Shown piece after piece: positions 59,301 to 64,000 of a stretch of DNA of 64,000 nucleotides. Both the position numbers and the translations under genes were made by a program. Numbering within the stretch: position 1 is the first letter of the stretch; the number at the start of each line of letters is the position of its first letter. This DNA is from Globodera rostochiensis. Taxonomy: Eukaryota; Nematoda; Chromadorea; Rhabditida; Heteroderidae. Where the stretch lies: contig JAEVLN010000003.1 in the NCBI GenBank assembly GCA_018350325.1, forward strand, positions 2,155,214 to 2,219,213, written 5' to 3'. A model generated the notes under the pieces. That model did no database searches. It was not told where the DNA came from and was given only the letters and a program-made list of their open reading frames with translations.

Positions 59301-62268
59301 ACTTTTTAGTCTTTGGGCATAACAAGTGAAAAATAGAATAGTTTTTAATATATTCAGAAAAAATTATGGTCGTTTTCGGCCCGGCATGGGGCTTAATCCC
59401 CGGAGTTCCTAAGTATACTTTTTAGTCTTTGGGCATAACAAGTGAAAGAATAGAATAGGTTTTTAATATATTCTGAAAAAATTATGGTCGTTTTCGGCCC
59501 GGTATGGGGCTTAATCCCCGGAGTTCCTAAGTATACTTTTTAGTCTTTGGGCATAACAAGAGAAAGAATAGAATAGTTTTTTAATATATTCAGACAAAAT
59601 TATGGTCGTTTTCGGCCCGTCCTAGGGCTTAATCACCGGAGTTCCTAAGTATACTTTTTAGTCTTTGGGCATAACAAGTGAAAGAATAGAATAGGTTTTT
59701 AATATATTCAGAAAATATTATGGTCGTTTTCAGCCCGGCATGGGGCTTAATCCCCGGAGTTCCTAAGTATACTTTTTAGTCTTTGGGCATAACAAGTGAA
59801 AGAATAGAATAGGTTTTTAATATATTCAGACAAAATTATGGTCGTTTTCGGCCCGGCATGGGGCTTAATCCCCGGAGTTCCTAAGTATACTTTTTAGTCT
59901 TTGGGCATAACAAGTGAAAGAATAGAATATGTTTTTAATATATTCAGAAAAAATTATGGTCGTTTTCGGCCCGGCATGGGGCTTAATCCCCGGAGTTCCT
60001 AAGTATACTTTTTAGTCTTTGGGCATAACAAATGAAAGAATAGAATATGTTTTTAATATATCCAAAAAAAATTATGGTCGTTTTCAGCCCGGCATGGGGC
60101 TTAATCCCCGGAGTTCCTAAGTATACTTTTTAGTCTTTGGGCATAACAAGTGAAAGAATAGAATAGGTTTTTAATATATTCAGAAAAAATTATGGTCTAG
60201 GGCTTAATCCCCGGAGTTCCTAAGTATACTTTTTAGTCTTTGGGCATAACAAGTGAAAGAATAGAATAGGTTTTTAATATATTCAGAAAAAATTATGGTC
60301 TAGGGCTTAATCCCCGGAGTTCCTAAGTATACTTTTTAGTCTTTGGGCATAACAAGTGAAAGAATAGAATATGTTTTTAATATATTCAGAAAAAATTATG
60401 GTCGTTTTCGGCCCGGCATGGGGCTTAATCCCCGGAGTTCCTAAGTATACTTTTTAGTCTTTGGGCATAACAAATGAAAGAATAGAATATGTTTTTAATA
60501 TATTCAGAAAAAATTATGGTCTAGGGCTTAATCCCCGGAGTTCCTAAGTATACTTTTTAGTCTTTGGGTATAACAAGTGAAAGAATAGAATATGTTTTTA
60601 ATATATTCAGAAAAAATTATGGTCTAGGGCTTAATCCCCGGAGTTCCTAAGTATACTTTTTAGTCTTTGGGTATAACAAGTGAAAGAATAGAATAGGTTT
60701 TTAATATATTCAGAAAAAATTATGGTCGTTTTCAGCCCGGCATGGGGCTTAATCCCCGGAGTTCCTAAGTATACTTTTTAGTCTTTGGGCATAACAAGTG
60801 AAAGAATAGAATATGTTTTTAATATATTCAGAAAAAATTATGGTCGTTTTCAGCCCGGCATGGGGCTTAATCCCCGGAGTTCCTAAGTATACTTTTTAGT
60901 CTTTGGGCATAACAAGTGAAAGAATAGAATATGTTTTTAATATATTCAGAAAAAATTATGGTCGTTTTCGGCCCGGCATGGGGCTTAATCCCCGGAGTTC
61001 CTAAGTATACTTTTTAGTCTTTGGGCATAACAAGTGAAAGAATAGAATATGTTTTTAATATATTCAGAAAAAATTATGGTCGTTTTCGGCCCGGCATGGG
61101 GCTTAATCCCCGGAGTTCCTAAGTATACTTTTTAGTCTTTGGGCATAACAAGTGAAAGAATAGAATAGGTTTTTAATATATTCAGAAAAAATTATGGTCT
61201 AGGGCTTAATCCCCGGAGTTCCTAAGTATACTTTTTAGTCTTTGGGCATAACAAGTGAAAGAATAGAATAGGTTTTTAATATATTCAGAAAAAATTATGG
61301 TCTAGGGCTTAATCCCCGGAGTTCCTAAGTATACTTTTTAGTCTTTGGGTATAACAAGTGAAAGAATAGAATATGTTTTTAATATATTCAGAAAAAATTA
61401 TGGTCTAGGGCTTAATCCCCGGAGTTCCTAAGTATACTTTTTAGTCTTTGGGTATAACAAGTGAAAGAATAGAATATGTTTTTAATATATTCTGAAAAAA
61501 TTATGGTCGTTTTCGGCCCGGTATGGGGCTTAATCCCCGGAGTTCCTAAGTATACTTTTTAGTCTTTGGGCATAACAAGTGAAAGAATAGAATAGGTTTT
61601 TAATATATTCAGAAAAAATTATGGTCGTTTTCAGCCCGGCATGGGGCTTAATCCCCGGAGTTCCTAAGTATACTTTTTAGTCTTTGGGCATAACAAGTGA
61701 AAGAATAGAATATGTTTTTAATATATTCAGAAAAAATTATGGTCGTTTTCAGCCCGGCATGGGGCTTAATCCCCGGAGTTCCTAAGTATACTTTTTAGTC
61801 TTTGGGCATAACAAGTGAAAGAATAGAATATGTTTTTAATATATTCAGAAAAAATTATGGTCGTTTTCGGCCCGGCATGGGGCTTAATCCCCGGAGTTCC
61901 TAAGTATACTTTTTAGTCTTTGGGCATAACAAATGAAAGAATAGAATATGTTTTTAATATATTCAGAAAAAATTATGGTCGTTTTCGGCCCGGCATGGGG
62001 CTTAATCCCCGGAGTTCCTAAGTATACTTTTTAGTCTTTGGGCATAACAAGTGAAAGAATAGAATAGGTTTTTAATATATTCAGAAAAAATTATGGTCTA
62101 GGGCTTAATCCCCGGAGTTCCTAAGTATACTTTTTAGTCTTTGGGTATAACAAGTGAAAGAATAGAATATGTTTTTAATATATTCAGAAAAAATTATGGT
62201 CGTTTTCGGCCCGTCCTAGGGCTTAATCCCCGGAGTTCTTAAGTATACTTTTTAGTCTTTGGGCATAA

Positions 62269-63555
62269 CATGTGAAAGATTAGGATATGTTTTTGGAGCA
62301 GATCGAAGACGTTGAGTGTTGGAGGGTAGAAAATAGATTGGGATTTTTGCTAATAAAGGTCCGAAAGGAGCTGACAGGTATGCCAGAATCGGAAGCACCA
62401 ACACGGTTAGAAGGGGAAGCGAGTGGGTCCCAAAAAGAAATAAAATCTAACACCCCTTCATTCAGGTACCCGACGACCGGAGAGACGAGAAAGCGAAGGG
62501 CGGAAGACTCCAACGACGGTCCAAGTGCGAGAAGAGACGAGAATTGGCGCTACAATCAGCTCGAGTGGCGACATTACCATGGAGCGGTATTCGTCTGCGG
62601 AGGAAGACGAGGCGGACGAGCAGCACAGAACGACTTCAGATGCTACAACTGCGGAGGCCACGGGCACATGGCGCGCAATTGCGGGGGCACATGGCAGGAG
62701 GAAAAAGGCAGTGAATAGACCCCCCAGGCAGTCTTACGGTCTCACCACTTTGAAAAACTCCCCACCCCTTTGCTTCGGCTAGGAAATAAGCACGGTCGGA
62801 AAAGAACAATGAAATTCAAGGGCAAAATAAAAACAATCAATTTTGGACGACACTGAAATTTTAGGCCATCGGAAGAAGTTCAGAACCCATGGGATGCCTA
62901 GGCAATATCCCAAGAGAAGGAAAGACCGATCTGTGCTGAAGATGAGGGCCGGTTTCTGGAACAATGAACCAGGCAGAGCCAAAAGTCGAGCACATGGATC
63001 AGGGACGATCCAAAAGGAAAGGAGGGAGTGGATGGGCGCTGAACTTCGCAAGAACCAAAAACAAAAGGGAGTGTCGTCCAAAAAAGAGAAAGACAAATGC
63101 CCGAAATTTCAGAAAAGCCAAAAGCTTCAGAGAGACCAGGGACGGTCTTCGGTAGGGTTAGAGGTGTAGCATCGGACCGAAACCAGCAGGCTGAATTTGA
63201 TTGCCGAAGCAGAAGAGGGAAGGGAGAAAAGCGAATAGGCAAATCGATCAAGTTTCATCACATTTCACTCATCCTTTTCCAATATGCTCACTGCCCATAA
63301 CCCCGCCCATTTCCATCACAGTTAAATTGTAAGGAGAGAGAGAAAAGGAGGTCAGTCAGTTCGAACCTCGCGAAATAAAGTGACTTCGGTGGAGTCGGAA
63401 GAACGGTTTTGGGAGGAGGGGCTGAAGGGACTGATCACCCCGGGAAGCCCTCCTTCGGGAATGAAATGCCCATCGGTTCAACCCCTTTTTGGGCAGCCTG
63501 CCCCGTACCCCTGGCCTTAAATGCCAGCCCCTTCCCTGGCACGGTCTAACTCAAG
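62269..63555 (+). mobile_element. Zinc-knuckle element at the right border of the array
   Basis: About 1.3 kb of non-satellite sequence between the main array and a short satellite tail. It carries a gag-like CCHC open frame (62287-62718), then a Lys/Arg-rich low-complexity part, and a GC-rich end (63400-63550). Because parts of it recur inside the array it behaves as a repeat. No reverse transcriptase, LTR or terminal repeat was recognised, so the class is unknown. Confidence 0.6.
62287..62718 (+). CDS. CCHC zinc-knuckle open frame, gag-like or retroelement-derived
   Basis: A 143-codon open frame. The first half is charged without clear domains (LLIKVRKELTGMPESEAPTR). The middle is Arg-rich (TTGETRKRRAEDS). 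Near residues 119-132 there is CYNCGGHGHMARNC, an exact C-x2-C-x4-H-x4-C knuckle. Such single knuckles bind nucleic acid in retroelement Gag proteins and in CNBP-type cellular proteins. The start codon lies just inside the satellite junction. No pol frame follows, and the internal array copy is frameshifted, so it is probably a remnant rather than a host gene. Expression unknown. Confidence 0.5.
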   Translation: MFLEQIEDVECWRVENRLGFLLIKVRKELTGMPESEAPTRLEGEASGSQKEIKSNTPSFRYPTTGETRKRRAEDSNDGPSARRDENWRYNQLEWRHYHGAVFVCGGRRGGRAAQNDFRCYNCGGHGHMARNCGGTWQEEKGSE

Positions 63556-63715
63556 TGAAAGATTAGGATATGCTTTTAATATATTCAGAAAAAATTATAG
63601 TCCTTGCGGCCCGTCCTGCACTTAATCCCCGGAGTTCCTAAGTATACTTTTTAGCCTTTGGGCATAACAAGTGAAAGATTAGGATATGCTTTTAATATAT
63701 TCAGAAAAAAGTTCC
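63556..63715. repeat. Diverged satellite tail
   Basis: About one and a third units of the 118-bp satellite with characteristic changes (GATTAGGATATGCTTTTAAT, GTCCTTGCGGCCCGTCCTGC). They are more diverged than units of the main array, as expected for edge copies. Confidence 0.9.
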
Positions 63716-64000
63716 GGTCAGTGAAAGCAGATAAAAAAGTCTTAAAACGAAAAAATGGGTGACAATTTGCGAATTAAATGAATAATCGTAAAAATGCCTA
63801 TGGGCATGTTTTCTTAAACAACGCTTGGTTCGCGCGACTTGCGGCTACCGCCGTTTGTAAAGATTTCAGAAAAGAAGCTGGATATGGACTCGAAACTGGC
63901 CAAAGAACCGAAGTCAATGAATCTGATGTATGCCAAATCCGTGGGCTCATATCTGAACATACAAAAAGTGACCAAAACTTCTTTTCAATTGAGGGGGGGG
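63716..64000 (+). other. Right edge, possible partial exon
   Basis: Mostly unassigned. After an ATTTCAG site at about 63869, the plus strand stays open to the window end in a frame reading KKLDMDSKLAKEP, then LMYAKSVGSYLNIQKVTK. No family recognised and no upstream exon identified, so this is only a candidate exon of a gene to the right. Confidence 0.25.

Larger units (their letters stand above)
48256..62271. repeat. 14-kb satellite array, 118-bp tandem unit
   Basis: The unit contains GGTCGTTTTCGGCCCGGCAT, GGGGCTTAATCCCCGGAGTT, AAGTATACTTTTTAGTCTTT and GGGCATAACAAGTGAAAGAA. Start-to-start spacing is exactly 118 bp over many neighbours (48376, 48494, 48612, 48730). About 115-120 units fit. 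Subtypes: GGCATGGGG, GTCCTAGGG, a GGAGATCCTCTG/TATCTTTTGG type, and a 103-bp type lacking 15 bp (60.19-62.1 kb). Positions after TATTCAGA (A or C) and in TAGAATA(T/G)G also vary between units. It is interrupted by two pieces of a zinc-knuckle element (52.66-52.92 and 53.23-53.37 kb). No gene inside. Confidence 0.97.

Noticed and set aside
48256..62271. Possible CRISPR-like array
   Set aside because: Units are directly adjacent with no unique spacers, and the genome is eukaryotic. It is a satellite.

Overview
The window is nuclear DNA of an animal, almost certainly a nematode. Genes are split into many small exons by introns of about 40-100 bp ending in TTTTCAG or TTTCAG. The Argonaute resembles the nematode WAGO type with slicer residues lost, and several proteins (TMED2/sel-9, TAC-1-like, yop-1-like, RILP-like) match nematode gene content. 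Base composition, noncoding poly-G/poly-C tracts and protein divergence point away from Caenorhabditis and towards a tylenchid such as a cyst nematode, but the genus is inference. No bacterial, organellar or phage genes were seen.

Layout. 1-4.9 kb (-): N-terminal half of a KMT2C/D (MLL3/4, set-16-like) protein with PHD fingers and an HMG box, running off the left edge. 5.8-6.7 kb (+): a small secreted cysteine-rich protein of unknown function. 7.3-8.0 kb (-): REEP5/yop-1-like ER-shaping protein. 10.1-10.7 kb (+): UBL3/MUB. 11.9-13.4 kb (-): RILP-like Rab effector. 14.1-16.2 kb (-): F-box/LRR protein. 16.7-17.9 kb (+): TMED2 p24 cargo receptor. 18.4-20.1 kb (-): TACC coiled-coil protein. 20.7-23.6 kb (+): MICU2/3-like regulator of the mitochondrial calcium uniporter. 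25.2-29.9 kb (+): NCLX-like mitochondrial Na+/Ca2+ exchanger. 30.5-33.4 kb (-): plexin-domain-containing (TEM7) membrane protein. 34.2-36.0 kb (-): KCTD10/13/TNFAIP1 (BACURD) BTB protein. 36.5-39.0 kb (-): calnexin. 42.1-46.0 kb (-): WAGO-like Argonaute.

From 39 kb rightwards the DNA becomes repeat-rich. A 0.9-kb hAT-like element with an exact 8-bp target duplication holds a second, nested hAT-like MITE. It is followed by a copied calnexin-KCTD intercistronic segment, a stranded zinc-finger exon, and a foldback element of about 0.64 kb with arms of about 250 bp. From 48.26 to 62.27 kb there is a tandem array of a 118-bp satellite (roughly 115-120 units). It has several sequence subtypes, a 15-bp-deletion subtype, higher-order blocks, and a split copy of a zinc-knuckle (gag-like) element that also flanks its right end.

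How genes relate: MICU and NCLX lie head-to-tail and encode an entry gate and an exit exchanger for matrix calcium. Calnexin and KCTD are arranged like a nematode operon, with candidate poly(A) signals about 65-130 nt before the next start codon. TMED2, REEP, calnexin and RILP-like are all secretory or endomembrane genes but are probably neighbours by chance.
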